This document shows positions 24,803-34,302 of a DNA stretch of 35,019 bases, one piece after another. Every line of letters begins with the position of its first letter. The first letter of the stretch is position 1. The notes below the pieces were generated by a model that was not told the origin of the DNA, made no database searches, and saw only the letters and a list, made by a program, of their open reading frames with translations. A program made the translations under genes and the position numbers. Origin of the DNA: Planctomycetota bacterium. GTDB lineage: Bacteria; Planctomycetota; PUPC01; JACPCR01. The stretch is taken from NCBI GenBank assembly GCA_030740295.1, contig JASLXP010000922.1, positions 1-35,019 of the forward strand. Direction: 5' to 3'.

Positions 24803-27800
24803 TTACTCCAAGAGTATTTTCCTGTGAACAGTTTCACCAGAGACGCCGTCACCGCCCTGTGCTGACAAGTGGAAATAGTAAGTGCCACCCTCGAGCATCT
24901 TTACTAATTCACCCGTCTGTCTGGCAACTGTTGTATCCGGCTTTCCGTCCGGTTCTGGATTAAGGCTGTATTTAACCGCGGTCGTCCCAGGCGGAGTTGC
25001 CCATTGAATCCTGACCTTTCCAGGTTTCCTTGAATGGAAGGCTACATTATCGAAATAGCAGGATTGTCCCAGAGGATTGCCGCCGCCCATCGTCTGCGTG
25101 CGAAGGTCTCGAATTCGAAATGATTTTCTGCCTGGAAAGCGTTTCCGCAAACAGGCAAGCAGATTTATTTCAGTTGAGTGCCATCGGTTGTCGGCCGCAC
25201 AATCGCCCACAATCGAAGAGACATATCCTCCTCTCCTTCTCTCGCTGACGGTTTCGAGGTTAACTTCTCTGGAGAAAGGAAGGAGGTAGAAATAATCATT
25301 CAGATTAATGGCAAAACCCAGGCCGGCAGTACCTGGAATCCGGTAGTCGAAACTCATGATTGGATAATGGTTCAAATCGATCCATCTCTCCCACATCATG
25401 GTGGAGAAATATGCGTTTTCTCGATACCCGAAAATCCGGGCGCAATGTTCACCCAATAACACGCGTGGAAAGCGCAATACCGTGCCTTCGCACCAGTCGC
25501 GCCATGGCATCTTTTCTGGCTCGAAAGATTCGAGGAAAAGGGTCTCTGGATACCTGACAATCAGATGGGGGCGTCGTGCTTGTGCTGGATTTATTGTCGG
25601 AGTTGGAATACCTCCTCCGTTCTTGCCGACTTGCACAAATCGAACATTATCTAGCCAGTATCGTGTACCTTTGATGTTTCCCCTATAGCCGTTGGGGCCG
25701 CTCTCCGCCTGGTCTGCGAAGATGATCTCATTCACCCATCTCGAATCATCATCGGCGAAAGTTGTGGTGAACAATTCCAGTAAAGGAATGCGCAGCCGGT
25801 GCCATCGATTGTCTCTTTCGACCTTCACAGCCGCCTGGTTGTTGAGCAGTCTCTTTGAATCGGGAGACATGACAATGCTGAACCATTGTTGGCCAATCCT
25901 GACCAGAAGCCCAGTCCTGACGTTATCGGGCATGCGATAATCGAGATCAAGTGTCGGGTACACCTCCAGGTTCACTGGATTGATCTTCCATCGTGCGCCA
26001 AACACACCACCGTGTGTCTGTTTATACAGTTGCAGTGAAGTCCCGGTGCCTCCCGCGTTTTGGTCAGCAAAAACCACGGCCCCATCCGGGCCGCCGAAAT
26101 TTTCCCAGCTATCAGCGCCGCGCTCGAAATCTTCAAACAGAGGATCTCCTCCCGCCACTTTAATCCGTTCTCCAGCTTCCTCCCCGGAGGCCCTGAATTC
26201 AAGGTCTGAAATGTCCCAGTGAGCGCCTTTCAGATTAGAGCCAGGTCCGGCCCTCAGAAGGTCGTCTGCTTCAAGCAAACCGATTCTCACTCTTTCAATG
26301 ATTAATGGACCCCTGGTGTGACTCTTAAGAATTGCAGGTAGTAGATCGAATTCCGCCTTATGCCATCTGCCATCAGTTTTTACTGACCGAAACTCACCGA
26401 GTTTTGTCACAGGTAGTCGAGTATCCGGGCCGGTGAATCTTAGTTGGTGCCAGTGACCGCCTATTTCGAAATAGATGTTTGCACTTGCGGCTTTGGTCGT
26501 ACGATAGCTGAAGGAAATCACTGAGCGTTCAGCAAGATTGATCGGAAGGCCGGGAGGAGCCACTGCGAAGGTGCCCGCCGCCTTTCTATTGATCAGCCGA
26601 ACAAAGTTCTTTCCACTTTCCTCAATCGCTGCAGGTAACGCTCCCTGTTCCCCGTCTAACGTTTGCCAGTCCTTGGCCCTGTTAAATACATTTCCTTTTT
26701 CGACCTTTGTCCACATCTCGGTTTCTTTCGAAAACCTAATCTGGGCCCGCGCTATTGAAACTCCTGACTCAAGAGACCAGATACCTATTCGCGTGCCCTT
26801 GAGTGGCTCTGTATCTCTGAATTCAAATGTTTTCTTTCCTTCGAATGAGAAAGTCACAAGCTTGCCGGTTTTTACTAATTGGAGATGAAACCACTCTCGA
26901 TGATAGTCCGACGGCACGCTGGCTGGAATGATAGCTTCCGTGCTCATAGCGACGACTTCATTCTTTCTATACAACTTTGTGACCGGTTGATTCCATCCGC
27001 CCATGGAGACCGTGTAACCGGAAAAGGGATTCTTTCCGTCGCCGCAGATGGCCAGATTCAAGTTTGTTTCACCATAGAAAGGCGGCCGCATGGTGACCAT
27101 CGGGTTGGCAGCATAAATATCGACCTGGACATCGCCGGGGAATCGACGTTTGTTCCAAATAAGAGCAATTTGATCATCAGTGCCAGCAAAGAAGCTCCAC
27201 TCAGGCCTGCACGACCAGCGCGAGTAAGCGTCCCAGCGTCCCGTGCTGCGCCACCAGTCTGACGGGGCCCGAAAAAAGGTGTAGCCGTAATAGTTTTCTT
27301 TGGCGGTACCCTCCGAATCTGTATCTTCTGTCTTCAAGGAAGATACGGAAGTCCAATTCTGCATATATCGGTCTTTGATAAATGTCGGATTAATGATCTC
27401 GCTTCGGGGCTGGACAGAGCGGATCCATTCAACCAGTCGAGAGTGTTTCATAGACGCAAATTTGCGCTCCTCGAATGACGACCCTTCAACGAGAACATCA
27501 TCGAATTCAACAGGGCCTGAATCAGTTGAGGCATAAAGACCGATGCCGCCTTGTGCCAGGTATTCCGATTTTGCACGTAAGACCTCGGTCTCATCGACGA
27601 AGCAACGGACCTGCCTTCCGCATGCGGCGACACCCATGCGATACCACTGCTGCTGCTCAAGTTCGCCTTCACGTGTAGCCAGAGATTCTATTTTCTCACC
27701 ATTTCTATGGAGGAGTTCGAACTGGCTTTTAGGCCCATTCCATCGGAATATAAATTCGGACTCTCCCATCCGATAGAAGCAGAGACCTGTAGAGACATTT

Positions 27801-28432
27801 TTGCTATGAAGTCTGGTGGATGCCTGAAACAGATAGTCGCGCCAGAATGCGTAACCCGTCACGTAATGTGCATTCTTTCCATCAACAGCTTGAAGCCTGA
27901 ACGGGCTCGCAGCGAAATCCAACTGCGTTGCTTTGGCCATCTGCCATTTTCCGGCAAGAGTCTTCCACCCTGAGCTCTGACCGTCCCTGCGCATGAAATC
28001 ATCGGCGAAATGCGTGGTCTCATATGGTTGAAATCGTGTGCGTTCGACCGCGACATTGTTGACCTCTTCCACAGACAGGCTGAAGTCACCCTCTTCTCTT
28101 GGAAGCGTTATCACGTGCCGGCCAGAAGTATAAACTGAAAAGGACTTTTGCCGGCTCTGGATAAGACATTGATGCCTGTTACCCGTGTTGAGATTCCAAT
28201 GTTTCTTACGTTTGCGGAAGATGCCCCTTGAGCTCTTGGCTACTATTCCAACGGGTGAGAGATGAAGCGTGTGAGAGTCCTTCCCGCTAAGTTTCAAAAG
28301 CAGGTGGCTGTCGTTCTCTTTGAAAGTGACCTGAAAAGTAAATGCAAATTCAGCCCGTTTAGATGCCGGAGCCAGGTCAAGTGCGACGGCAGAATTCAAG
28401 CACAGATTGAGTGTGAGGAGCGGTATTTTCAT
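24803..28432 (-). CDS. Very large secreted multi-domain protein with concanavalin-like and triplicated beta-sandwich modules
   Basis: This 1209-residue protein has a short signal peptide (about 1-18). Residues about 140-325 form a laminin-G/DUF1080-like sandwich (FADDFMRR, ending GGIGLYASTDSGPVEFDDVLVEG). About 370-575 is another concanavalin-like domain (WSFFAGTDDQIALIW, GTRIGIWSLES). A module repeats three times from about 590 to 1130: a strand like SFSYR/DLDYR/SFDYR near 640, 828 and 1026, then RWHKAEFDLL/RWHRLRIPLL/RWHSTEINLL near 688, 875 and 1081, each closing with a domain-end strand. About 1133-1209 resembles Fn3. No catalytic motif is evident, so it is probably a carbohydrate-binding surface protein. 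It lies 30 bases downstream of the sulfatase on the same strand. Base composition is lower in GC than the neighbours. Confidence 0.75.
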   Translation of the reverse strand: MKIPLLTLNLCLNSAVALDLAPASKRAEFAFTFQVTFKENDSHLLLKLSGKDSHTLHLSPVGIVAKSSRGIFRKRKKHWNLNTGNRHQCLIQSRQKSFSVYTSGRHVITLPREEGDFSLSVEEVNNVAVERTRFQPYETTHFADDFMRRDGQSSGWKTLAGKWQMAKATQLDFAASPFRLQAVDGKNAHYVTGYAFWRDYLFQASTRLHSKNVSTGLCFYRMGESEFIFRWNGPKSQFELLHRNGEKIESLATREGELEQQQWYRMGVAACGRQVRCFVDETEVLRAKSEYLAQGGIGLYASTDSGPVEFDDVLVEGSSFEERKFASMKHSRLVEWIRSVQPRSEIINPTFIKDRYMQNWTSVSSLKTEDTDSEGTAKENYYGYTFFRAPSDWWRSTGRWDAYSRWSCRPEWSFFAGTDDQIALIWNKRRFPGDVQVDIYAANPMVTMRPPFYGETNLNLAICGDGKNPFSGYTVSMGGWNQPVTKLYRKNEVVAMSTEAIIPASVPSDYHREWFHLQLVKTGKLVTFSFEGKKTFEFRDTEPLKGTRIGIWSLESGVSIARAQIRFSKETEMWTKVEKGNVFNRAKDWQTLDGEQGALPAAIEESGKNFVRLINRKAAGTFAVAPPGLPINLAERSVISFSYRTTKAASANIYFEIGGHWHQLRFTGPDTRLPVTKLGEFRSVKTDGRWHKAEFDLLPAILKSHTRGPLIIERVRIGLLEADDLLRAGPGSNLKGAHWDISDLEFRASGEEAGERIKVAGGDPLFEDFERGADSWENFGGPDGAVVFADQNAGGTGTSLQLYKQTHGGVFGARWKINPVNLEVYPTLDLDYRMPDNVRTGLLVRIGQQWFSIVMSPDSKRLLNNQAAVKVERDNRWHRLRIPLLELFTTTFADDDSRWVNEIIFADQAESGPNGYRGNIKGTRYWLDNVRFVQVGKNGGGIPTPTINPAQARRPHLIVRYPETLFLESFEPEKMPWRDWCEGTVLRFPRVLLGEHCARIFGYRENAYFSTMMWERWIDLNHYPIMSFDYRIPGTAGLGFAINLNDYFYLLPFSREVNLETVSERRRGGYVSSIVGDCAADNRWHSTEINLLACLRKRFPGRKSFRIRDLRTQTMGGGNPLGQSCYFDNVAFHSRKPGKVRIQWATPPGTTAVKYSLNPEPDGKPDTTVARQTGELVKMLEGGTYYFHLSAQGGDGVSGETVHRKILLE

Positions 28433-28462
28433 TGGCTCTTAACGGTTCTTGAAGCCCTGGGA

Positions 28463-30010
28463 TTAATTCTTCAAAAGCTGCTGTTTCTTTACCCAGGTGA
28501 TCTCACGATCGAAAAGGACACCAAACTTCTTGTAGCCGTGGTATTCAACGGCTTCTTTTTTCCATCTGTCCAACGCCGCATCATAGTTCCGCCGCATGGT
28601 CTTCAGGGCCTCAGCGTATTCTGGATTGCCTGCCTGGTTAGTAAACTCCAGGGGATCTTTGTCGGTGTGGTAAAGCTCCTCCGCCGGTTTGAGATCTCCC
28701 TCTGCGTAGCCCCAGAAGATGTATTTCCAATCCTTGGTGACGATGGCGAGGCTGTGAGTTGCCGCCGGCCCCCAGACATTTATGAGAGGCAATGATTCGT
28801 GAATGCTTGTCGCTGGATTGGAGTAAAGCGGCAACAGGCTTTTGCCGTCAATGTTCTTCGGCGCGGGCAGGCCTGCCAGCGCGAGAATCGTCGGGGCAAA
28901 GTCGACGTTGCCGGTGAGCGCCTGGCTGCGCAATCGTCTGCCACTGTTCTTGTGACGGGGGTCGTAGATGATCAGCGGTACCCTGGAAGCTTCTTCATAT
29001 GGCAACACTTTTGAACCGTACCCATGCGAGCCGCAGAGAAAACCGTTATCGGAGGTGTAGATAATGACCGTGTTTTCAGTGACACCGTGCTTGTCCAGGG
29101 CTTCACGGATCATGCCTACCGCGTAATCGATGGCATAAATCTGCTGGTGATATCTGGCCATGACGCGATCGTAGTCCTTATCGTAATCCCAACCGCTGAA
29201 TCGCGCGAACTGTCTTCCCCGCCGGCTCTGCTCGGAAAAGTGTTCACCAAACTCACGCCCGTAATTCTTTGGTTTGGTAAACTTCTGATTCGCGTAAACG
29301 TGATCGAATTTCGGGTCCGGTGAGACTGGCCTGTGCGGAGCTTTGAAACTGATGGACAGGCAGAACGGTTTTCCGGAACGGGCTGCATCCTTGATAAAGT
29401 CCCGCCCGAAGGCCCCGTACGCAAGAGTCGCGTGTGGGTATTCACTGGCGTAGTGAGAGATCGATTTGTTCTTCTTTGTTTCGTAATGAGTCTGTCCGGG
29501 CCCACCGCCCCAACGGTCGAAATCTTTCTCAGGAATACTCTTCCCATTGTTCTCCGTCTTCACGACGAATCCGAACTTGCCCGCGAAAGCGGTGATGTAA
29601 CCAGCCTTTCTCAACAGTACCGGATAGGTCTTCGACCAGTGCTCCATCATCAGGGGGCCGTGTGAGAAATTGCAGCCGGTCTTGTACTCGAACATACCGG
29701 TCATCACGCTGGCGCGGCTGGCCATACAGATAGCCGTGGTGTCGTAATGGTTGTCGAACACCATCCCAGCCGTTGCGAGTTTGTCGAGGTTCGGTGTCTT
29801 GACATCCGGTGTGCCATAGCAACCCATCGAGTAGGTCGTCTGGTCGTCGGACATCAGGAAAATGATGTTCGGGCGGTCCTCGGCATGGGATAGAGCAAGG
29901 GTGAAGAAGAGTAAGGAGAGGAAGGGAGAGAAGAGGTGAATGGTGAGAAGACTTGAATGCCAGGCACGAGTATTCGAAGCCGGGAACATGAAGCTGTGAA
30001 TTCGATTCAT
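28463..30010 (-). CDS. Sulfatase with CxAxR formylglycine site (S1 family)
   Basis: This 515-residue protein is read from ATG 30010 (MNRIHSF), chosen because it gives a plausible signal region; an in-frame ATG at 30043 would add 11 residues. The signal anchor is unusually long, with the hydrophobic run about residues 25-42. The metal pair is in LMSDDQTTY and the formylglycine site is C95-M-A-S-R, the CxAxR alternative to CxPx[16 protein letters not shown] is the later conserved segment. It resembles the sulfatase group related to heparan N-sulfatases and phosphonate monoester hydrolase-like enzymes, differing from both sulfatases at 603-3556. It is followed by the large binding protein, probably in one operon. 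Confidence 0.88.
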   Translation of the reverse strand: MNRIHSFMFPASNTRAWHSSLLTIHLFSPFLSLLFFTLALSHAEDRPNIIFLMSDDQTTYSMGCYGTPDVKTPNLDKLATAGMVFDNHYDTTAICMASRASVMTGMFEYKTGCNFSHGPLMMEHWSKTYPVLLRKAGYITAFAGKFGFVVKTENNGKSIPEKDFDRWGGGPGQTHYETKKNKSISHYASEYPHATLAYGAFGRDFIKDAARSGKPFCLSISFKAPHRPVSPDPKFDHVYANQKFTKPKNYGREFGEHFSEQSRRGRQFARFSGWDYDKDYDRVMARYHQQIYAIDYAVGMIREALDKHGVTENTVIIYTSDNGFLCGSHGYGSKVLPYEEASRVPLIIYDPRHKNSGRRLRSQALTGNVDFAPTILALAGLPAPKNIDGKSLLPLYSNPATSIHESLPLINVWGPAATHSLAIVTKDWKYIFWGYAEGDLKPAEELYHTDKDPLEFTNQAGNPEYAEALKTMRRNYDAALDRWKKEAVEYHGYKKFGVLFDREITWVKKQQLLKN

Positions 30011-30252
30011 TCTGAAAGTCCTGAATTGGTGGGCCGATCCCAAGTGTAATCGCCAAGGAGATTATTACATAGCAGTGATGATCCACGGGTCGATGGCTGA
30101 TGGGACTTCATGGGTTATCAGGAAGTGCTCGCAGTACCGTGCCGGGGGCCAAGGAGGCCACTTCTTCGAAGCTGTTGACAACAGGAACCGGATCCAGCAA
30201 ATGAACAACTGCATATGTCTTCTTACTTATCACTCATTCCTCATTACGAATC

Positions 30253-30849
30253 ATGAGCGACACATCTGAATGGACCGAACTCTTTGACGGCGAAACTTTG
30301 AAAGGCTGGGCCGCGCTCGGCGACGATGCTGGATGGACCGTCGACGATGGCTGTATCCTCTGCACGGTGCAGGGCGGAAAATATCTTTACACGCTGGATC
30401 AGTTCGATGACTTTATTCTCGAGATTGACTTTAAGATCGAAACCAACTGCAACAGCGGAATCTTCCTTCGCTGGCGCAATCTGAGCGATCCTGTCCAGAC
30501 CGGTATCGAGATACAGGTCCTCGATACTCACGGGGTTGAGCCGGCCACCACGCAATGCTGTGGAGCCATCTACGATCTCGTCCCTCCGACCCGCAACGTG
30601 TGCAAAGAGGCAGGTGGCTGGAACCATCATGTCATCACCTGCAACAACAATATGCTCACTGTCGTTTTAAATGACGAGCAGGTCGCCGAGATGGATGTCG
30701 AACAGTGGGATACTCCTCACCAGAATCCGGATGGATCGAAGAACAAGTACCATACAGCGCTGAAGGATTTTCCTCGCTGCGGCCACATCGGCCTGCAGGA
30801 TCACGGCGGCAAGGTCTGGTACCGAAACGTGCGAATCAGGGAACTGTGA
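30253..30849 (+). CDS. DUF1080 (3-keto-disaccharide hydrolase-like) protein without signal peptide
   Basis: This 198-residue protein is a single DUF1080 jelly-roll: ELFDGETLKGWAALG at the start, FILEIDFKIETNCNSGIFLRW (about 54-74), GIEIQVLD (about 84-91), then HIGLQDHGGKVWYRNVRIREL at the end. DUF1080 proteins include enzymes that cleave 3-keto sugars, and many are secreted; this one has no signal peptide and several cysteines (for example CILC, QCCG), suggesting it works in the cytoplasm. It is divergent from the sulfatase gene across a 242-base gap in which I see no clear signal. The ribosome-binding site is weak. Enzymatic activity is inferred from the family only. Confidence 0.85.
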   Translation: MSDTSEWTELFDGETLKGWAALGDDAGWTVDDGCILCTVQGGKYLYTLDQFDDFILEIDFKIETNCNSGIFLRWRNLSDPVQTGIEIQVLDTHGVEPATTQCCGAIYDLVPPTRNVCKEAGGWNHHVITCNNNMLTVVLNDEQVAEMDVEQWDTPHQNPDGSKNKYHTALKDFPRCGHIGLQDHGGKVWYRNVRIREL

Positions 30850-30894
30850 GCGGGCAGAAAAGCGCGAGTGCGTGGTCAATAGATCTGCAGGCAC

Positions 30895-33234
30895 TTAACG
30901 GGTGCTCTTCCCCGGCCATTTCAAGTGCTTTTCCAGAAAGCGAAATGTCTGTTGACCATTGATGGTGTGCGGGCCGTCAAAGAACTCAATTTCGGTGTCG
31001 TCGCCGCGGCCAAGTTTATTGTAGAAACGCCTGATCTTCGCATATTCGTAGGCCACCCATTCATCGATGGATACACCATCGTCGTGCCCTCTTTCCACCA
31101 TGAACGGCCTTGGGAAAATCAGGTACGCCATTTCGGCATAATTGAATGTATGGCCTAGATTGAATTCCATTAATTCCCATTCGACCGTGTACTGGTAACT
31201 GAAACGCGCTTCCACAGAAACTATTTTCTTCACCCAGTCGTTGAAATCAGCCGAACATATCGAGAGGCAATATCGTCGCAGAATGGCAGGCACACGCATG
31301 GCTGTTTTGCCGCCGTAGCTGAGGCCGTAAAAAGCAACTCTTTCATTATCTACGAAAGGCAGAGATTCGAGCCAGTTGAGTATCTGTTCATGCTGCCGGA
31401 CGATGAATGAAAACAGTGAGAGCTTCAACGGGTTGGCCTTGCGCTGAACCATTCTGAACCGTTCCAGGCCGCGATACGGATTGTGTGGCGCGAAAGTGAT
31501 AAAGCCTTTTTCAGCCAGTCTGGCCGCGTATGCCTTATATGCCGGGTACCCGTCCGTGCGTTCTATGGTGTCCTTTGGCGCGCCCTCCAATCCGTGCTGG
31601 CATACGACGACAGGCCGTTGCTCACCTTTCCTGATTCCTTTGGGTACACACAGAATTCCCCAGGCAAAAACAGGAGGATTCTTTTTGCCAAAGCCCGGCA
31701 GGACGTCCAGGACGACTTCGTATCCCGTCCACATCTTACGATCATAGACCTTTCGAATTCGAGGTCGCATCTCAGCCAGTGGGCTATCGACATAACCGAT
31801 CACTTCACGTGAAAAGTAATCTCGAAATGCGTCCGCATCTTTCATGAATGCCTTCGCCGTCGAGCGGTCCGTTCCTTCAAGAATGTATCTATCTCGAGCT
31901 TTTCCGGAGAATCGCTCTAACTGTTGAACGTGGTCGGTCAGTTGTTCGACTAACCTCTTCTGGCGTGCAGTTGGGTTTGCCAGTCTGTTTGCTGCGCTCA
32001 GTGGTAATGGCTTCTTTTTCGACAGTTTTATTCCGGCATTGTTTAACAGCCTTTCCAGCGAACCGGAGGAGCACGGAATCACTGGCTCGCTTTCTGCGCC
32101 GACAATTAATTCCGCCCTTCCATACTTTCCAGATAACTTAGTGAATCGTTGTATCTCCGATTGGATATCAGCCAGCCGCGGTGTGGTAATGGTGCCGGGC
32201 GCAGCGCCGCCGCGATGTCCATTCGGCTGAAGGCGCGGCGGCATGACTCGCGGAGGCGCGCTGTGTTCAATGAACAAAGTTCTGGGCGCAACGAGGGCAG
32301 CGATTTCTGCCCCGCCGAACCTCTCAAGGTGACCCCAGATGTTTCGGTAGATAGGTTCTTTCCAGACACTTTCGCGTCTATTGAAAAATCCACTTACCAG
32401 GCAGGCGGTGATGCGTTCATCTACCGCCGCCGAATACATGGCAATTAAGCCGCCTTCAGCGTAGCCGGTGACCATTACAGGTCGGGGAGCTTTACCTGTT
32501 TCACCTCTGGCACGTGTCGCGAACCAGTCCACCGCGGCCATCACACGCTGGACTTCATAACCGATGATGTGCCGTCCCATCTGGAACGCCTGCCGATAAA
32601 TCCACTCACGGTGCGGTTGATTCGTTTTGCCGACTGCGGGATGCCCGGAAAAATCATTTGCACGGCTGACAAGCTGTGGAATGAGAACAGTACAACCGGA
32701 CTCGGCAAGGTGCAGTGCATAGGGCTCTCCTGTTTTCAATGGCGCCAATCCGGCGAGTTGCTCGGGCCTCTGATCCGCATCCGGCAGCACAATCACATTG
32801 GCCTTTGCCTGCCCCTTCGGCTTCAGTAGCAGCCCCTCTCCTTTTACACCGTCCAGGACATCCCATCGGACCTGGTGCGCGGTGACCTTTGAACTTGCTG
32901 CCACAGGTCCGCCGCCCACCTGGCCGTATTCCTCCATGTGAGGCGGAAGCCTGTCGTCCACCACACCGATGAGCCTCCTGAATTCGGTGCGATTGGATTC
33001 GATTGATTTCCGATACGTTCTGACTGAGGAGTGATCCAGTTGCCAGTATTTCTGACGTGCTTCGACTGATTCTTCCAGCTTTTTATCGAGCCAGAGATGA
33101 ATTCCGTCGACCATTCTGACCGAGAGATCATCGTTCCAGGTCAGCTTTTCGGTATCAGAGAAAATCGGATCGCCAGCCATGATGTTTGGCCCTCTGACAA
33201 ATAGTAAAAAGACAACTCTGGCTGCCACCTGCAT
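30895..33234 (-). CDS. Tandem alpha/beta hydrolase (esterase/dienelactone hydrolase-like), secreted
   Basis: This 779-residue protein has a likely signal peptide (about 1-20). Two alpha/beta-hydrolase units are fused. In the first, about 130-400, the nucleophile elbow reads GYAEGG with Ala259 where a Ser would be expected, so that half is probably inactive. In the second, about 470-779, the elbow is GLSYGG with Ser639 and the end carries His756 in FDGPHTIN; it is probably the active half. Relatives are acetyl-xylan esterase or dienelactone-hydrolase-like and remove acyl groups from sugars or other esters. It starts 3 bases after the stop of a beta-propeller remnant and follows a methyltransferase gene, all on one strand. 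Confidence 0.82.
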   Translation of the reverse strand: MQVAARVVFLLFVRGPNIMAGDPIFSDTEKLTWNDDLSVRMVDGIHLWLDKKLEESVEARQKYWQLDHSSVRTYRKSIESNRTEFRRLIGVVDDRLPPHMEEYGQVGGGPVAASSKVTAHQVRWDVLDGVKGEGLLLKPKGQAKANVIVLPDADQRPEQLAGLAPLKTGEPYALHLAESGCTVLIPQLVSRANDFSGHPAVGKTNQPHREWIYRQAFQMGRHIIGYEVQRVMAAVDWFATRARGETGKAPRPVMVTGYAEGGLIAMYSAAVDERITACLVSGFFNRRESVWKEPIYRNIWGHLERFGGAEIAALVAPRTLFIEHSAPPRVMPPRLQPNGHRGGAAPGTITTPRLADIQSEIQRFTKLSGKYGRAELIVGAESEPVIPCSSGSLERLLNNAGIKLSKKKPLPLSAANRLANPTARQKRLVEQLTDHVQQLERFSGKARDRYILEGTDRSTAKAFMKDADAFRDYFSREVIGYVDSPLAEMRPRIRKVYDRKMWTGYEVVLDVLPGFGKKNPPVFAWGILCVPKGIRKGEQRPVVVCQHGLEGAPKDTIERTDGYPAYKAYAARLAEKGFITFAPHNPYRGLERFRMVQRKANPLKLSLFSFIVRQHEQILNWLESLPFVDNERVAFYGLSYGGKTAMRVPAILRRYCLSICSADFNDWVKKIVSVEARFSYQYTVEWELMEFNLGHTFNYAEMAYLIFPRPFMVERGHDDGVSIDEWVAYEYAKIRRFYNKLGRGDDTEIEFFDGPHTINGQQTFRFLEKHLKWPGKSTR

Positions 33235-33237
33235 GTC

Positions 33238-33461
33238 TTACTTTTTCAAACTGAAGCGCATGACCCGGTCCCATCTGTTGTATTCGCACACGTAGAGGTT
33301 GCCTGGATGTAATCGCTCGAATAACCATCGGTGATGTAGATATCACCGTTCGGAGCGATGTCGGGGACAGTGAATCGGGCGGAGGATTCTTCTTTCCGCT
33401 TACGCTCGAATTGGGAGGGAAGTCTATTCACTCGGTCCGGCAATAGCGAACTGAGAATCAC
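33238..33461 (-). pseudogene. Remnant of an NHL/six-bladed beta-propeller protein
   Basis: The frame from 33461 (GTG start, overlapping the methyltransferase stop as GTGA) contains APNGDIYITDGYSSDYI, a typical NHL-propeller blade. It then changes frame near 33308, where GNLYVCEYNRWDRVMRF continues in another frame to a TAA at 33238-33240. Only two blade-like pieces remain, so most of a propeller of some 300 residues is missing in addition to the frame change. The ORF sits tightly between methyltransferase and hydrolase, suggesting a former middle gene of one operon. Confidence 0.6.
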
Positions 33462-34204
33462 TTCGGCCGCCGGCCGCCAAATACCGCCAACTCAAAAATC
33501 TTGAAGTAGCAATCGACATCTTCGTACCCGATGTCGCGCAGCCAATCGCACTGCTTTTCGACCAGCGTAAGGATGTTTGTCTCTTTATCGGGCCGGTGCA
33601 CAAACTCGTGGAGGACCTGCTCTTTTGATTTGCCGGTTCCCTTTTTGAGATGGAGCAGATAGAGCGAGTCCACGAAGCATTCGTCCGACGCATTTTCGAT
33701 CCATTGCGTTGGTGAAAGGACGTGTTCGTTGTTCAGAAAAATGCCGCCCGGCCGGAGCAGTGAAAAGATCTGTTCGTAAATCTGCCGTTTGATCTTGTCA
33801 GGCTGATGGTGGATCGAGAATCCTGAGATCACGGCGTCGAAGGGCGCATGCTCACCTGCTGCGGCCGTCCATCCCGGATCGCTGAAATCACTCTTCAGGA
33901 ACGTGAGCTCCTTTCCCCATTCCTCGAAACGTTCGTGCGCGGCGTCCAGCATCGCCTGGGAGAAATCAAGTAGCACGCCGTGGGCGTCAGGAAATTCTTC
34001 GAGCACGGTGGCCGAGAGGATTCCGTCGCCGCAACCCAGATCAAGAAACTGAACGACTGGAAAATCAATCCGCCGCAGCATCCTTCTGATCATCCGGAGT
34101 TGCACCGAAAGCAGAGGAATCCCACCTCGAACGCCTTCCAGGAATCTCTTCACAAGGCCTTCGTCCTGCCACACTTCTGCTCCAGGCATGCTTTCACCGC
34201 TCAA
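33458..34204 (-). CDS. Class I SAM-dependent methyltransferase
   Basis: This 248-residue cytoplasmic protein has the glycine-rich SAM site LDLGCGDG (about 54-61), an acidic end of the second strand (HGVLLDFS) and motif III-like RPGGIFLNNEH near 150. The fold is Rossmann-type methyltransferase (methyltransf_11/12-like). The N-terminal WQDEGLVKRFLEGVRGGIPLL is a helical cap found in several small-molecule methyltransferases. The substrate is unknown. Its stop overlaps the propeller remnant's start codon as GTGA, so it heads the operon with the esterase. The divergent 98-base gap leads to the CAP-domain gene. Confidence 0.85.
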   Translation of the reverse strand: MSGESMPGAEVWQDEGLVKRFLEGVRGGIPLLSVQLRMIRRMLRRIDFPVVQFLDLGCGDGILSATVLEEFPDAHGVLLDFSQAMLDAAHERFEEWGKELTFLKSDFSDPGWTAAAGEHAPFDAVISGFSIHHQPDKIKRQIYEQIFSLLRPGGIFLNNEHVLSPTQWIENASDECFVDSLYLLHLKKGTGKSKEQVLHEFVHRPDKETNILTLVEKQCDWLRDIGYEDVDCYFKIFELAVFGGRRPK

Positions 34205-34302
34205 ACTTTACTCCTCTTCATTGAATCCCTTCTGTTTCCTCAAGTTATGAGCCCCAAACTCGATACTCAGTAAAGAGGATCTGCCCATTTCTCACAAACG
34301 CC

